Shown: piece by piece, positions 28,365 through 38,993 of the stretch | Position numbering within the stretch: the stretch's first letter is position 1 | Layout of the letters: every line of letters begins with the position of its first letter | DNA from: Thiomicrorhabdus aquaedulcis | GTDB taxonomy: Bacteria > Pseudomonadota > Gammaproteobacteria > Thiomicrospirales > Thiomicrospiraceae | DNA length: 64,000 nucleotides | NCBI RefSeq assembly: GCF_004001325.1 | Contig: NZ_AP018722.1 | Span: 2,170,001 to 2,234,000 of the forward strand | Direction: 5' to 3' | The notes under the pieces: generated by a model | Told to the model about the DNA's origin: nothing | What the model saw: only the letters and a program-made list of their open reading frames with translations | Database searches by the model: none | Made by a program: the position numbers and the translations under genes

Positions 28365-29471
28365 TCACTCCTTACTTGTATTGGTTTTAATGGTCGAACT
28401 GGCGTCCACATTTATTAAACTTATTAATTTAGTCACCGGTGCAGGAATCCCCAAAGGATTATCGCAACCAGTAAAGCCGTTTTGCAGGTCGTGTTGATTA
28501 ACCCAAACCCCATTATAGGGCGCGGCTTGCTGCTCAACCAAACGCACATACACTGGCTGAATATCCAGGTGATAATGCGAAAATGTGTGTCGAATAGCAT
28601 GCCATTCTATCAAACTCTGTTGCTCTGCTGGGGGAGTTTGCAACGCCATGTTTAATGACGCCTTACAGGCCGCAACGCTCTCATGTTCGGGAAAACTCCA
28701 CAACCCACCCCAAATGCCTTGTTGCGGGCGTTGTTCAAGTAAAACTTGTCCGTGGACATTTTCTAAAATAAGCATGACCGTCTGCTTAATGGGCTTGAGT
28801 TTTTTAGGTTTAGCCTGCGGAAACTGCGCCACACTTTGAGTTGACCAGGCCTGGCAAGTGCTTGCCACAGGGCATTGCGCGCATTTAGGTCGCGTGCGTG
28901 TGCACAGGGTTGCGCCCAAATCCATAATGGCTTGCGTGTAATCGGCAAAACGCGCTTGGGGGGTTAAGGCATCGGCTTTGAGCCACAAATCGGTTTCAAT
29001 GACTTTTTCACCAGGCCAACCTGGCAGAGCGTAATAACGACTTAACACCCGCTTAACATTGCCGTCTAAAATGGCATAACGCTGTTTAAGAGCAATGGCC
29101 AAAATAGCGCCTGCGGTTGAGCGGCCAATACCCGGTAAAGCGACAATATCGGCAAAGGTCTGCGGAAACTCGCCGTTGTGCTGCTGCATGATGAGTTGGG
29201 CGGCTTTGTGCAAATTGCGTCCCCGCGCGTAATACCCCAGGCCTGACCAATGCGCCAACACCGCTTCTTGCGACGCGTGCGCCAAATCTGCTAAGGTGGG
29301 AAACCGCGCCATAAAGGCCAAATAATACGGAATAACCGTTTTGACTTGAGTTTGTTGCAGCATAATTTCCGACACCCAAACGCGATACGGCGTAATGTGG
29401 CTTTGCCAGGGTAAATCGTGCCGACCTGACTGGTCAAACCAGGCTAAAAGTGATTGTGAAAAAAGGTTCAT
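28365..29471 (-). CDS. mutY: Adenine DNA glycosylase MutY
   Basis: Removes A mispaired with 8-oxoguanine. 368 residues. [11 protein letters not shown] includes the catalytic Glu, [16 protein letters not shown] is the helix-hairpin-helix, [12 protein letters not shown] precedes the catalytic Asp region, and [17 protein letters not shown] supplies the four Cys for the [4Fe-4S] cluster. The C-terminal NUDIX-like part ([20 protein letters not shown]) reads 8-oxoG. Confidence 0.96.
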   Translation of the reverse strand: MNLFSQSLLAWFDQSGRHDLPWQSHITPYRVWVSEIMLQQTQVKTVIPYYLAFMARFPTLADLAHASQEAVLAHWSGLGYYARGRNLHKAAQLIMQQHNGEFPQTFADIVALPGIGRSTAGAILAIALKQRYAILDGNVKRVLSRYYALPGWPGEKVIETDLWLKADALTPQARFADYTQAIMDLGATLCTRTRPKCAQCPVASTCQAWSTQSVAQFPQAKPKKLKPIKQTVMLILENVHGQVLLEQRPQQGIWGGLWSFPEHESVAACKASLNMALQTPPAEQQSLIEWHAIRHTFSHYHLDIQPVYVRLVEQQAAPYNGVWVNQHDLQNGFTGCDNPLGIPAPVTKLISLINVDASSTIKTNTSKE

Positions 29472-29570
29472 ATCAGATTACTAGACCTCTAGGGCGCCTC
29501 TATTAAATGGGTTAAAAATGCACTTTTACAGTATACTACGCGGCTTAATCACCTCATATTACAGACTATT

Positions 29571-30308
29571 ATGACCGACCAAACATCTAATCCTTCCAGC
29601 TTAATCAACGATTCAACTCTAGAAAAAACTCCTAATTTGGCGCACCGCATTAAAAGTTTTGTGTTGCGCCAAGGCCGTTTGTCGGGCGCGCAACAACGCG
29701 CGATTGACGAACTTTGGCCCCAATTTGGGTTAGAAGTGACCGATGAGCTGCTTGACTTAAACGCGGTGTTTGGCCGTGAAGCGCCCACCATTGTCGAAAT
29801 TGGCTTTGGTATGGGCACCAGTTTAGTCAATATGGCTATGGCGCATCCCGAACAAAACTACATGGGTATTGAAGTGCATCGTCCTGGGGTGGGCGCGTTG
29901 CTTAAATTAATAGCCGAGCACAATGTCACCAACATTCGGGTGTTTAACCACGACGCAATTGAAGTCTTAGAAAAACGCATTCCCAAAGCCAGTTTGGCGG
30001 GTGTGTACCTGTTTTTTCCAGACCCTTGGCATAAAAAGCGTCACAACAAACGCCGCATTGTGCAACCCGCGTTTGCGCAAACCATCGCACAACATTTAAC
30101 CATAGGCGGAGTATTTCACATGGCGACCGACTGGGAAGATTACGCGTTGCAGATGATGGAAGTGATGAGCGCCGCACCCTTATATAAAAACACCGCCGGT
30201 GTTAATCAGTACACCCCGCGCCCCGATTATCGGCCTTTAACCAAGTTTGAACAACGCGGCCATCGCTTGGGACACGGCGTATGGGATTTGGTGTTTGAAC
30301 GGGTTTGA
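29571..30308 (+). CDS. trmB: tRNA (guanine-N7-)-methyltransferase
   Basis: Methylates G46 of tRNAs using SAM. 245 residues: [18 protein letters not shown] binds [23 protein letters not shown] is the family signature; [11 protein letters not shown] and [11 protein letters not shown] close it. Divergent from mutY with ~100 bp between. Confidence 0.96.
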   Translation: MTDQTSNPSSLINDSTLEKTPNLAHRIKSFVLRQGRLSGAQQRAIDELWPQFGLEVTDELLDLNAVFGREAPTIVEIGFGMGTSLVNMAMAHPEQNYMGIEVHRPGVGALLKLIAEHNVTNIRVFNHDAIEVLEKRIPKASLAGVYLFFPDPWHKKRHNKRRIVQPAFAQTIAQHLTIGGVFHMATDWEDYALQMMEVMSAAPLYKNTAGVNQYTPRPDYRPLTKFEQRGHRLGHGVWDLVFERV

Positions 30309-30335
30309 TAGATTGCACAATAACCATTTAACAAA

Positions 30336-32516
30336 TTACTGTAACGCTTTGCCATTAACCACGCCAGCCAAATTGGCCGACCAGTTGGCTTGATTTAATG
30401 TGCCGTTTAGACCAATAGGCACCACCCAGCCAGCAAATTGCGCTAAGGCTGTGGGCAAGTGGCTTAATTGCAATTTAATCTGGCTGTTGAGCGTGGCGTG
30501 GTTTAAATCGGCTTTAGCCGCTCCTGTGCCCAAAAAACCGTTGCCAACCAAGCTGAGTTTGCTTACTTCAAACACGCCCTGCGTTACCTCACCCATTAGC
30601 ACCAACTCATTAAACGCTGTACGGTCTTGCTGACTTTGTGGCGTGCCTGCCAATAACTTTGGCACATCCAATCCTACCAACGCTCCTTGACTGACTGTGA
30701 ACAGCAAATGACCGTTTAAATTTTGCTTTAACGCCACTTGATTGCTGCCACGGGTACTGAGATTAAAGTGACTTTGCAAGCGTCCTTCTAACTGCTTATA
30801 GTCCCAGCCTTCGGTCAACAAGGGTGCCAATGCCAAATCGCTTACTTTGCCTTGCCACTTAAATGCTGGCGTACTGCCGCGCACATCAATGTCAAAACGT
30901 GACAACAGCGCCCCTTCATACACCTGACCATCCAGTGGCGCTAACTGCATCACACCCTCTTTGGCGCTCAGCTCAAGCGACAGCGATTGCGCCTGAATGT
31001 CGAGCACTTTAAAACCGCTTACCTGCAAGCTCCCTTGTGCTTCAACAGCGCGTAACGTACTTACGGGAACCGCGATGGGCAAATACAACTCTGGCTCTAG
31101 GTCTGCTTTTAGATCTGCTTTTAGGTCTGCTTTAGTCTCTGTCTTAAGCTCTGTTTTAGGTGCTGACTCTATAACCAAGTTTAATTCAGGTGTTTGACCA
31201 GGCCTGGTTAAATCAACGGGCGTGATTTTGGGCGTTGCGTACGCCATGTAAGCGTCTAAATTAACTTCTGCGGCGTTCAACACAAAATCAATGCGCGCTT
31301 GTTCACCAAATTGCTGTTCGTATTGACCCGTTACTCGGACTTTATCCAACGCAAGGTCTAGGTTCGTAAAACTTAATTTTTGATTCATCCACTGCCAGTT
31401 AAATTTTCCTGTGCTGTGGGTTAACGCTTTAGGGTCAACAAATCTTGGTAAATCAATGCCTAAATGGTACGCCCAGTTTTTAAAATTAATGCCTTTGGCA
31501 TCCACCCAGCCATTAAGTTGGGCTGGTGTGCCATAACGCCCACTAAAATGCGTTTTAATGCTGGCGTCTAACCCCTTAAACTCACCGTTTACCATCTCAA
31601 TGTCTTTAGAATCTAACTGCCAGCTTAAACGTTCACCCGACGTACTTACTCGTACTTGCGGCACATTACGCTCGGCCGGTAAGCTTATTTTTAGCAATCC
31701 GTCCCAATCGGTAAGCGCCCATGAGTTAAAGTGTTGGTTAATGCTTACAAACGAATTGACATTAAACGCGTACATTTGCGGGTGTTCGCTGTGACGATAG
31801 TTAAACTCCAAACTGGCTTTAAATGGCTCATGACTGGCCACGTCAAAGGCCAAAACATTCAAATTATCCAGCACCATTTTTTGACCCTTAATTTCATCGG
31901 TAAAATGCACTTCGCCCTTTTGCACCACCAAGCTTTCAATCGCCCATACCAGTAATTGGCTGGTTGGTGTCGAACTTGGCAACGCAACCGAAGGCGCAAC
32001 CGCAGCGGTGCTTACCCTCACGAACCCCTCAAAGTCGGGTACAGCGTGCGCAATCTGCGTAGTCAAAGCGGCTGATTGAGCCTGTGGTAAATGTGCCAAC
32101 AGTGCCTGTAAATCAGACCAGTTAGTGCTCGTGGGTGTTTTAACCAAATACAATTTAGGCTCAATCAGCTCTAAACTCACCACCGAAAGATGTTTATGAA
32201 CGAGCAAATCCCACACCGAAAATTGAATGTGAGTTTTACCTAAACTCAGCAAATCACGCTGGGTAAATTCGGCCGAGTTTTTAAAATAAGTTTGCCCCAC
32301 TTCTAATGCAAACGGAAACACCGCCACTTCAATTGCGCCTTCAATCTGCATTTCACGCCCGGTGAGTTTAGCCACCTCTTGCTCAATTTGCGGTTTGTAG
32401 CGGTTAAAGTCAATAAAGCTCACAGCGGCCGAAAATCCCAAAAACAACAAAATAGGAATAATGGCCAACACCAGCACGCTGACTTTAATGAACTTACGAA
32501 TGGATTGGGTATTCAT
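30336..32516 (-). CDS. asmA: AsmA-family protein
   Basis: Inner-membrane anchored periplasmic protein of 726 residues in the family now linked to phospholipid transfer to the outer membrane. One N-terminal helix (VSVLVLAIIPILLFLGFSAAV), then FIDFNRYKPQIEQEVAKLTGREMQIEG and a C-terminal repeat-like beta region (NLNGHLLFTVSQGALVGLDVPKLL). A low-complexity linker has three in-frame 12-bp repeats (31099-31134, KADL units) beside a palindrome copy that encodes LTRPGQ (31197-31208). It is downstream of hemW on the same strand. Confidence 0.9.
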   Translation of the reverse strand: MNTQSIRKFIKVSVLVLAIIPILLFLGFSAAVSFIDFNRYKPQIEQEVAKLTGREMQIEGAIEVAVFPFALEVGQTYFKNSAEFTQRDLLSLGKTHIQFSVWDLLVHKHLSVVSLELIEPKLYLVKTPTSTNWSDLQALLAHLPQAQSAALTTQIAHAVPDFEGFVRVSTAAVAPSVALPSSTPTSQLLVWAIESLVVQKGEVHFTDEIKGQKMVLDNLNVLAFDVASHEPFKASLEFNYRHSEHPQMYAFNVNSFVSINQHFNSWALTDWDGLLKISLPAERNVPQVRVSTSGERLSWQLDSKDIEMVNGEFKGLDASIKTHFSGRYGTPAQLNGWVDAKGINFKNWAYHLGIDLPRFVDPKALTHSTGKFNWQWMNQKLSFTNLDLALDKVRVTGQYEQQFGEQARIDFVLNAAEVNLDAYMAYATPKITPVDLTRPGQTPELNLVIESAPKTELKTETKADLKADLKADLEPELYLPIAVPVSTLRAVEAQGSLQVSGFKVLDIQAQSLSLELSAKEGVMQLAPLDGQVYEGALLSRFDIDVRGSTPAFKWQGKVSDLALAPLLTEGWDYKQLEGRLQSHFNLSTRGSNQVALKQNLNGHLLFTVSQGALVGLDVPKLLAGTPQSQQDRTAFNELVLMGEVTQGVFEVSKLSLVGNGFLGTGAAKADLNHATLNSQIKLQLSHLPTALAQFAGWVVPIGLNGTLNQANWSANLAGVVNGKALQ

Positions 32517-32524
32517 GTCATTTC

Positions 32525-32551
32525 CTTAATTTTCTTAATTTTCTTAATTTT
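32525..32551. repeat. Three 9-bp tandem repeats at the asmA ribosome-binding region
   Basis: CTTAATTTT x3 followed by a diverged fourth unit. On the minus strand the last unit provides part of AAGGAAATGAC just before the asmA ATG (32516), so a copy-number change would alter the leader next to the Shine-Dalgarno. Confidence 0.75.
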
Positions 32552-32604
32552 CTTAACGTTCATATCTAAAATTACGACTAAAACGCCAACGACAATAGCA
32601 TTTA

Positions 32605-33804
32605 TTACTCTAAAAAAAGCCCGACCACATCGTTTAAGAAGGTCTGCCCCAAGGTGCTCAACTGCAACGTTGACTGCCCGGTTAAACCTGCAGAAACCTC
32701 CCCCCAACCGTTGGTTTGCAGTTGCGCCAACTGGCTTGCAATGCGCTCTATCGGCAAGCCGGTGCGTTGAGTAAACAGCGCCAAATCAAAGCCATTTTGC
32801 AAGCGTAAGGCGTTTAACATAAACTCAAACACCGCATCCATTTCATCCACCTGATGCACTCGACCGATCGCGTGCGCCCAGCTTAAACCGGCTTTGGCGT
32901 CTTGCATCATGGCCACATAACCGCCCGGCGACGCGGGCATTTGCGTGCGCCAAATTTGGCCGCTGGGCGCGTCGGTAATTTTACCGTGTGCGCCCGCACC
33001 CAAACCGACGTAATCGCCAAACTGCCAATAATTAAGATTATGCCGGCACGAGCTGTGCGGCTTGGCGTAGCCCGACACCTCGTAATGCTCGTAACCGCTT
33101 TCTGCCAACACGGCTTGGGCGGCCAATTGCATGTCCCAGGCCAAATCGTCTTCGGGCAAAATGGGCGGATTTTTATAAAACGGCGTGTTGGGTTCTAACG
33201 TTAATTGATAATGCGACAAATGCGGTGGCGCATACTGTATGGCCTGTTGCACGTCGGCCACGGCTTGCTCAAGCGTCTGGCCGGGTAAGGCAAACATTAA
33301 ATCTAAATTAAAGTTGGTAAACCCGGCTGCTTTAGCACTTTCAATGGCGCGATGCGCTTCATTGGCCGAATGAATTCGCCCTAACGCCTGCAATTTTTGA
33401 TCGTCAAAACTTTGCACGCCCATCGACAATCGATTGATGCCCGCTTGGTAAAAACCAGCAAATTTCGCAAAATCGACGGTTCCTGGATTGGCCTCTAAGG
33501 TAATTTCAATGTCCGGGCCAAACCCCAATAAGGCGCGCGCGTGCGACATAAAGCGATTTAAACCGTCCTCGGACAGTAAACTGGGCGTGCCGCCACCAAA
33601 AAAAATCGAGTGGATCGGCCGCCCCCAAATCAAGGGTAAGGTTTGCTCAAGCTGTTTAATCAGGGCGTTAATGTACGCCGACTCGTCCACCGCCGCCGTG
33701 CCGGCTTTTAAGGTGTGCGAATTAAAATCGCAATACGGGCATTTTTGCACGCACCACGGGTAATGCACATACAAGCTTAAGGGAATGGGTTGGGTAAAAT
33801 TCAC
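32605..33804 (-). CDS. hemW: Radical SAM heme chaperone HemW (coproporphyrinogen oxidase-like)
   Basis: 399 residues. YVHYPWCVQKCPYCDFNSH carries the CxxxCxxC cluster motif with Phe after the last Asp as in HemW rather than HemN; FFGGGTPSLL, RLSMGVQSFDD and LDLMFALPGQT are conserved. HemW hands heme to respiratory enzymes. Confidence 0.93.
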   Translation of the reverse strand: MNFTQPIPLSLYVHYPWCVQKCPYCDFNSHTLKAGTAAVDESAYINALIKQLEQTLPLIWGRPIHSIFFGGGTPSLLSEDGLNRFMSHARALLGFGPDIEITLEANPGTVDFAKFAGFYQAGINRLSMGVQSFDDQKLQALGRIHSANEAHRAIESAKAAGFTNFNLDLMFALPGQTLEQAVADVQQAIQYAPPHLSHYQLTLEPNTPFYKNPPILPEDDLAWDMQLAAQAVLAESGYEHYEVSGYAKPHSSCRHNLNYWQFGDYVGLGAGAHGKITDAPSGQIWRTQMPASPGGYVAMMQDAKAGLSWAHAIGRVHQVDEMDAVFEFMLNALRLQNGFDLALFTQRTGLPIERIASQLAQLQTNGWGEVSAGLTGQSTLQLSTLGQTFLNDVVGLFLE

Positions 33805-33868
33805 ATAACATCCAAAATTAATAGAAACGCAGTATTGCAGTATTAACTTAACGCATCATTTTAAAGTG

Positions 33869-33880
33869 ACCAGGCCTGGT
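33869..33880. repeat. ACCAGGCCTGGT palindrome in the hemW / beta-CASP divergent gap
   Basis: Perfect 12-bp copy in the 228-bp gap upstream of both genes; no other element recognised there. Confidence 0.8.
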
Positions 33881-34032
33881 TAAACCGCTTATTTTACCTG
33901 TAAACGCTCTACAACAACGCCACAAATTGCGCCCGCGCAAATAAACGCGTTAAGGCAAAGCCAGCATCTTGACCCAATGGCTTAAAGCCGTACACTCGTA
34001 AGAACTGTTTAACGCACAAAAGGAAAACAACC

Positions 34033-35436
34033 ATGGTTAAAATTCAATCGTTTGGTGGCGCGCAAACTGTTACCGGCTCGTGCCATTTTATGCAGTTTAA
34101 AAAAGGCCCCAACATTCTTATAGACTGTGGCATGTTTCAGGGCGCAGTCGAACGCCGCTCAAGCGACCCCTTTGGCTTTGACCCAAAAACGGTCGATATT
34201 TTACTTATTACCCACGCGCATTTAGATCACGTTGGACGGATTCCTAAACTGCTAAAAGAAGGTTTTAACGGCCGTATTATCACCCTGCGCCCCACCTTAG
34301 AACTGGCCGAAGTGGTGCTGTTAGACAGCGCTAAAATTGCCGAAGAAGACTACAAAACCGCCCTTAAAAAAGCCCAACGCTGTGGCGAAGAAGACCAAGT
34401 TGAAGCCCCGCTCTACAGCTTAGACGACGTGCGCGCGATTTGGGATTTAAACATTCAATACGCCGTTTACAACACCCCCATTCACTTAACCCCCAACATT
34501 CAAGTCACCTTTCGCAATGCCGGACACATTTTGGGTTCGGCCACCATTGACATCGCCTTTACCGACCCAGACACCCAGCAGGCCAAATCGGTGGTGTTTA
34601 GCGGCGACCTGGGCAACACGCACGACGTGGTCATGCCGGCACCGCAAGCGGTCAAAAAAGCCGATGCGCTGTACTTAGAATCCACCTATGGCGACCGTAA
34701 TCACCGCAGTTTGCCAGACAGCATTGCCGAGTTTACCGAGGCCATTACCAGCACCTTACTCAACCAAGGCAACGTGCTCATTCCATCGTTTGCCATTGAA
34801 CGCACCCAAGAAATCTTAGTGATGCTCAAGCAGATGTACTACGACAAAACCTTGCCACCGTGCAAAATATTTGTCGATTCGCCCATGGCCATTCGCGCCA
34901 CCGAAATCTACAACCGCTACCACAAAGAGCTTAACGCCCACGCCCAAACGCTGTTTGACCGCGACGGTTCGGTGTTTGATTTTCCGTATTTAAACTACAC
35001 GTTAAAAGGCGAAGATTCCATTCGCATCAACGACGAAGAGCGCGGCTGTATTATTATTGCCGGCAGCGGCATGTGCAGTGGCGGACGAATTTTGCACCAC
35101 TTTAAACACCGCCTGTGGAACGCCCGCAACCGCGTAATATTTGTGGGCTATCAAGCCCAAGGTACGTTAGGGCGCTTATTGGTCGATGGCGCGGGCGAAA
35201 TTCGCATCTACCGCGAACGCATTAAGGTCAACGCCCAAATATCGATGATTAACGGTTTCTCGGCGCACGCCGACCAAGCCGAAATGCTGTTGTGGATGCA
35301 GCAGTTTGAGCATCTGCAAAACGTCTTTTTAATTCACGGTGAACCCAACAAACAAGCTATTTTTAAAGACGCCATTACTCAAAAACTCGGCAAACCTGTC
35401 CATATAGTTGAGTTTGCTGAAGAGGTTTGGGTGTGA
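34033..35436 (+). CDS. Beta-CASP metallo-beta-lactamase RNA hydrolase (COG1236)
   Basis: 467 residues. The zinc site begins THAHLDHVGRIPKL; further ligands lie in NAGHILGSATI and SGDLG. The beta-CASP part has FAIERTQEIL, FVDSPMAIRATEIY and IIIAGSGMCSGGRILHHF, and the RNA-specificity tail NGFSAHADQAEML...LIHGEPNKQ. Such bacterial proteins are predicted exo/endoribonucleases; the biological substrate is unknown. Start ATG 34033 after AAGGAAAAC. Confidence 0.93.
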   Translation: MVKIQSFGGAQTVTGSCHFMQFKKGPNILIDCGMFQGAVERRSSDPFGFDPKTVDILLITHAHLDHVGRIPKLLKEGFNGRIITLRPTLELAEVVLLDSAKIAEEDYKTALKKAQRCGEEDQVEAPLYSLDDVRAIWDLNIQYAVYNTPIHLTPNIQVTFRNAGHILGSATIDIAFTDPDTQQAKSVVFSGDLGNTHDVVMPAPQAVKKADALYLESTYGDRNHRSLPDSIAEFTEAITSTLLNQGNVLIPSFAIERTQEILVMLKQMYYDKTLPPCKIFVDSPMAIRATEIYNRYHKELNAHAQTLFDRDGSVFDFPYLNYTLKGEDSIRINDEERGCIIIAGSGMCSGGRILHHFKHRLWNARNRVIFVGYQAQGTLGRLLVDGAGEIRIYRERIKVNAQISMINGFSAHADQAEMLLWMQQFEHLQNVFLIHGEPNKQAIFKDAITQKLGKPVHIVEFAEEVWV

Positions 35437-35482
35437 GTTAAACGATCAATACAGTTGAACATCTCGAGTAACGAAGTGCATT

Positions 35483-35506
35483 ATCTTGACCAGGCCTGGT
35501 CAAGAT
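35483..35506. repeat. Extended 24-bp copy of the palindrome, the longest in the window
   Basis: Core 35489-35500 with arms perfectly symmetric over 24 bp (left half ATCTTGACCAGG). It lies between two convergent genes and could form a 10-bp-stem hairpin acting as a bidirectional terminator, though no T run follows. Confidence 0.85.
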
Positions 35507-35527
35507 GCAAGATGAATTTTCAATGTC

Positions 35528-38299
35528 TTACAACCACTTAATGCGCCCAAACTGCTTAATGGCCGACAAGATTAGCGTGGGCAGTGCGGAGAGTGCAATC
35601 ACTATGATTAAATGTTGCCACGAAACAGCCGTGGTGCCCAGTACCATTTGTCCGTATGGTAAATACACCATGCTGACCGATAACACAGCCGAACCTGCAA
35701 CCCCCCATAACAGCGCCACGTTACTAAAGGGGTTACGCTGATATAACGTCGTAAAGGTTCGAGCGTCAAAAATATGAAACAACTGGCCAAAAATAAGGGT
35801 CATAAACGCCAAGGTTTGGGCATACGCCAAACCCATTCCTTGGTCAATCGCAAACTTAAAAACCAAATACGTTAAGCCACCCAGCACCAGTCCACGCACC
35901 ACAATGCGAATGCTTAAGTGATTGGCAAAAAAGCTTTCATTAGAGGGGCGTGGTTTGCGCTTCATCACATCGTTTTCTGCGCCGTCCATTCCCAGCGCTA
36001 ACGCCGGAATACCGTCACTCACCAAATTTACCCACAAAATCATTAATGGCGCAAGCGTCAGCATAACCACCAGATTACCCGCGTCGTCTACGCTGGATGA
36101 AATCAACACAAACGCAAACAACAGTGCCGACACTTCGCTCACGTTAGCCGTTAACGCTTGGCGAATAAACTTGCGAATGTTGTCGTAAATTCGGCGACCT
36201 TCGCGCACGGCCGTCACAATGGTGGCAAAGTTATCGTCCAATAAAATTAAGTCGGCCGACTCTTTTGCCACACCCGTGCCACTCAAACCCATCGCCACAC
36301 CAATGTCGGCGGTGCGCAATGCCGGTGCGTCGTTTACACCGTCGCCGGTCATGGCCACCACTTCGCCTTGGGCTTGCAGTGCGCGCACAATGCGTAATTT
36401 GTGTTCGGGCGTTACCCGGGCATAAATGCACATGTCACCCACGCAGCGAAGCAACTCCGCCTCGGTCATTGCGTTTAATTGGGCACCGGTAATGGCTGGC
36501 GCGTCGGCTTGTTGAACCAAGTGCATTTGGTAGGCGATGGCGCGAGCGGTTTCAACGTGATCGCCGGTAATCATGACCACGCGAATCCCGGCATCATGGC
36601 ACTCTTTTATGGCTTTAGTTGCCTCATCGCGCGGTGGATCCATAATGCCGTAAACGCCCATTAACGTCAGTTCGGTTTCAAGTGCGGTGTCGGGCTGCTC
36701 GACTTGAGCCGCGCTCAAAGGACGATACGCCACCGCCAGGGTGCGCAAGGCTTGTCCGGCAAAGGTCTCAACCACTTGGTGTGCGGCCGCTTTCTGGTGC
36801 GAGAAACCAACCTCTTGGCCTTGATGCAGGGCGTGTTCGCATCGACTCATAATCACGTCTGGCGCGCCTTTTACATACAACCAGGCCTGGTTGTTTTGAT
36901 CGGACACAATTACGCTCATCATTTTGCGCGTCGAATCAAACGGAAAACTAAACGCAATGTCGTACTCGGTCAACAAGGTCTGTTTGGTGATATTGGCTTT
37001 GGCGGCCGCTACCACCACCGCGCCCTCGGTGGGCAAACCGTGAATTGAATACTCGCCTTTATGCTCAATTAAGCGTGTGTCACTGCACAAGGTTGACATG
37101 CGCAGCATCGCGATTAAATCACGCTGTTTGTGTGGGTCAATCGTCTTTTTATTAGCATCGTAAAATTGCCCCTGGGGTTCATAACCGGTGCCGTCAACGT
37201 AAAAGGATTCGCCACCCACCCATATTTGTTTAACCTGCATTTTATTTTGAGTTAGCGTGCCGGTTTTGTCCGAACAAATCACCGATGTGGAGCCTAAGGT
37301 TTCTACTGCGGTAAGGTGTTTTGCCAAGGCGTTAGAACGCATCATCTGGTGCGCGCCCAGGGTTAAAACAATGGTCACCACCGTTGGCAAGCCTTCAGGA
37401 ATGGCCGCCACCGCTAACGAAATTCCGGTGGCTCCCATGTCAATAAAACTCATGCCCTGAAAAAACCCCAACACCAAAATAAGCGCCACAATTAATAATG
37501 CGGCCCAAATCAAGATGTGCGACAGGCCTTTAATGCGCCGTTGCAAAGGGGTTAAACGATGTTCGGTGCTGGCAATCAACTGGGCAATATTACCCACTTC
37601 GGTCTGCATGCCTGTTGCGGTCACCATGGCTGTGCCATAGCCGTGGGTAACCGCTGTACTCATAAACACCATGTTCACCTGGTCGGCCAAAATAAGATTT
37701 TCGTCATCCAATGCAGCAATTTTTTTACGTACCGGATCCGATTCACCGGTTAAAGCCGATTCATCCACTTGCAACTGCACACTTTCAAACACACGCGCGT
37801 CTGCCGGAATAATGGTGCCGGTTTCCAATTTAATCACATCCCCTGGCACCAACTCCAAAGCAGGGCGATTCTGCCATTCGCCTTCGCGTTTAACCCAGCA
37901 TTGCGGGGCGGCCATTTGCCGCAATGCATCCATAGACTGTTGTGCTTTAAATTCTTGAATAAAACTGACGGTGGCGTTAATAAAAATAATCACCACAATG
38001 GCTACCGCGTCAACGTAGTGTTGAATATACAACGACAACATCGCGCCCAAAAATAGCACCAACAACAACGGATTCTTGAGCTGTCGCATAAACAAAACCA
38101 CGGCCGAAATTCGATGAATTTGACTGAGTTGATTAGAGCCAAAACGCTGCAATCGCGCACGACTTTCTTCGGGCGACAAGCCTGTGTCAACATCTGAATT
38201 TAACCCCGCGCTCACCTCTTCAACCGCCTGAATAAAAGGCGGGGTTTTCGATTTATTTAGCGAATCATCCGATGCATTACCTAACGTTTTTGAATCCAT
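35528..38299 (-). CDS. Cation-transporting P-type ATPase (P2, Ca2+/Na+ pump-like)
   Basis: 923 residues, inner membrane. N-terminal cation ATPase domain, then SALTGES (actuator, TGES), PEGLP (301-305) in the transport helix, SDKTGTLTQNK with phosphorylated Asp344, KGAPDVIM (nucleotide binding), MTGDHVETA and TGDGVNDAPALR (hinge). The C-terminal helices belong to Cation_ATPase_C. PEGLP and overall layout match SERCA/PMR1-like pumps; the exact ion is not determinable. The palindrome at 36880-36891 falls in the nucleotide-binding domain (NNQAWLYVKGAPD) with an 18-bp extended symmetry. Confidence 0.94.
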   Translation of the reverse strand: MDSKTLGNASDDSLNKSKTPPFIQAVEEVSAGLNSDVDTGLSPEESRARLQRFGSNQLSQIHRISAVVLFMRQLKNPLLLVLFLGAMLSLYIQHYVDAVAIVVIIFINATVSFIQEFKAQQSMDALRQMAAPQCWVKREGEWQNRPALELVPGDVIKLETGTIIPADARVFESVQLQVDESALTGESDPVRKKIAALDDENLILADQVNMVFMSTAVTHGYGTAMVTATGMQTEVGNIAQLIASTEHRLTPLQRRIKGLSHILIWAALLIVALILVLGFFQGMSFIDMGATGISLAVAAIPEGLPTVVTIVLTLGAHQMMRSNALAKHLTAVETLGSTSVICSDKTGTLTQNKMQVKQIWVGGESFYVDGTGYEPQGQFYDANKKTIDPHKQRDLIAMLRMSTLCSDTRLIEHKGEYSIHGLPTEGAVVVAAAKANITKQTLLTEYDIAFSFPFDSTRKMMSVIVSDQNNQAWLYVKGAPDVIMSRCEHALHQGQEVGFSHQKAAAHQVVETFAGQALRTLAVAYRPLSAAQVEQPDTALETELTLMGVYGIMDPPRDEATKAIKECHDAGIRVVMITGDHVETARAIAYQMHLVQQADAPAITGAQLNAMTEAELLRCVGDMCIYARVTPEHKLRIVRALQAQGEVVAMTGDGVNDAPALRTADIGVAMGLSGTGVAKESADLILLDDNFATIVTAVREGRRIYDNIRKFIRQALTANVSEVSALLFAFVLISSSVDDAGNLVVMLTLAPLMILWVNLVSDGIPALALGMDGAENDVMKRKPRPSNESFFANHLSIRIVVRGLVLGGLTYLVFKFAIDQGMGLAYAQTLAFMTLIFGQLFHIFDARTFTTLYQRNPFSNVALLWGVAGSAVLSVSMVYLPYGQMVLGTTAVSWQHLIIVIALSALPTLILSAIKQFGRIKWL

Positions 38300-38403
38300 T
38301 ATGTTTACCTCTCACCTCAACAAGAATCGCTTTTTCCACTTTACACTACTTTCGCTACTTACCGAGCATGCCTGTTGTTGATTAAATTTGCTACACTAGA
38401 TGC

Positions 38404-38940
38404 ATGATTCGATATCTTCGCTTAAAAATTCATCAAATTGGTCGAAAAACCAAAAACTCGGTTTTTTTAAATCAATACTTTCCGCGCTTTAAAGAGCGAG
38501 TTTATTGGGCGGGTGATCGCTTTTCGTTTGCCCGAGCTGGGTTTATTGGCGGGTTTTGCATGATGTTGCCCGTGCCGTTTCAAATGGTATTGGGTTCGGT
38601 ATTCGCGTATTTTTTACGCGCCAACATTCCCTTGGCTACGGCGCTGGCTTGGGTCACTAACCCCTTAACCATGTGGCCGATTTGGTATGGTGGTTATCGA
38701 TTTGGTGTTTGGATTTTAAACACCCGCGACCTATATAACGCAAATGCGCAAATCACCGTTGGCTCAGAACTTTGGTTTACCGAAGTGTTTCCACACATTT
38801 GGCAGCCGTTCTTTTTGGGCAATATGTTATTAGGGCTTATTATCGGCAGTCTGCTTTACCTGATTATTGGCTATTTCCACCTCTTTAAAACGCTTAATGC
38901 GCTGTGGAAAATACGTCAAAAACCTACTTTACCGCCGTAA
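38404..38940 (+). CDS. DUF2062 membrane protein
   Basis: 178 residues. ARAGFIGGFCMMLPVPFQMVLGSVFAYFLRANIPLATALAWVTNPLTMWPIWY is the DUF2062 signature, with three or so membrane helices. Function unknown. Divergent from the P-type ATPase. Confidence 0.9.
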   Translation: MIRYLRLKIHQIGRKTKNSVFLNQYFPRFKERVYWAGDRFSFARAGFIGGFCMMLPVPFQMVLGSVFAYFLRANIPLATALAWVTNPLTMWPIWYGGYRFGVWILNTRDLYNANAQITVGSELWFTEVFPHIWQPFFLGNMLLGLIIGSLLYLIIGYFHLFKTLNALWKIRQKPTLPP

Positions 38941-38993
38941 ACGATCCGTAAACAATCTGTAAACAACTTATCCAAAAAACTTAGACTTAACCA

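Noticed and set aside
35505-35741. Open frame opposite the P-type ATPase 3' end
   Set aside because: Antisense to conserved ATPase helices.
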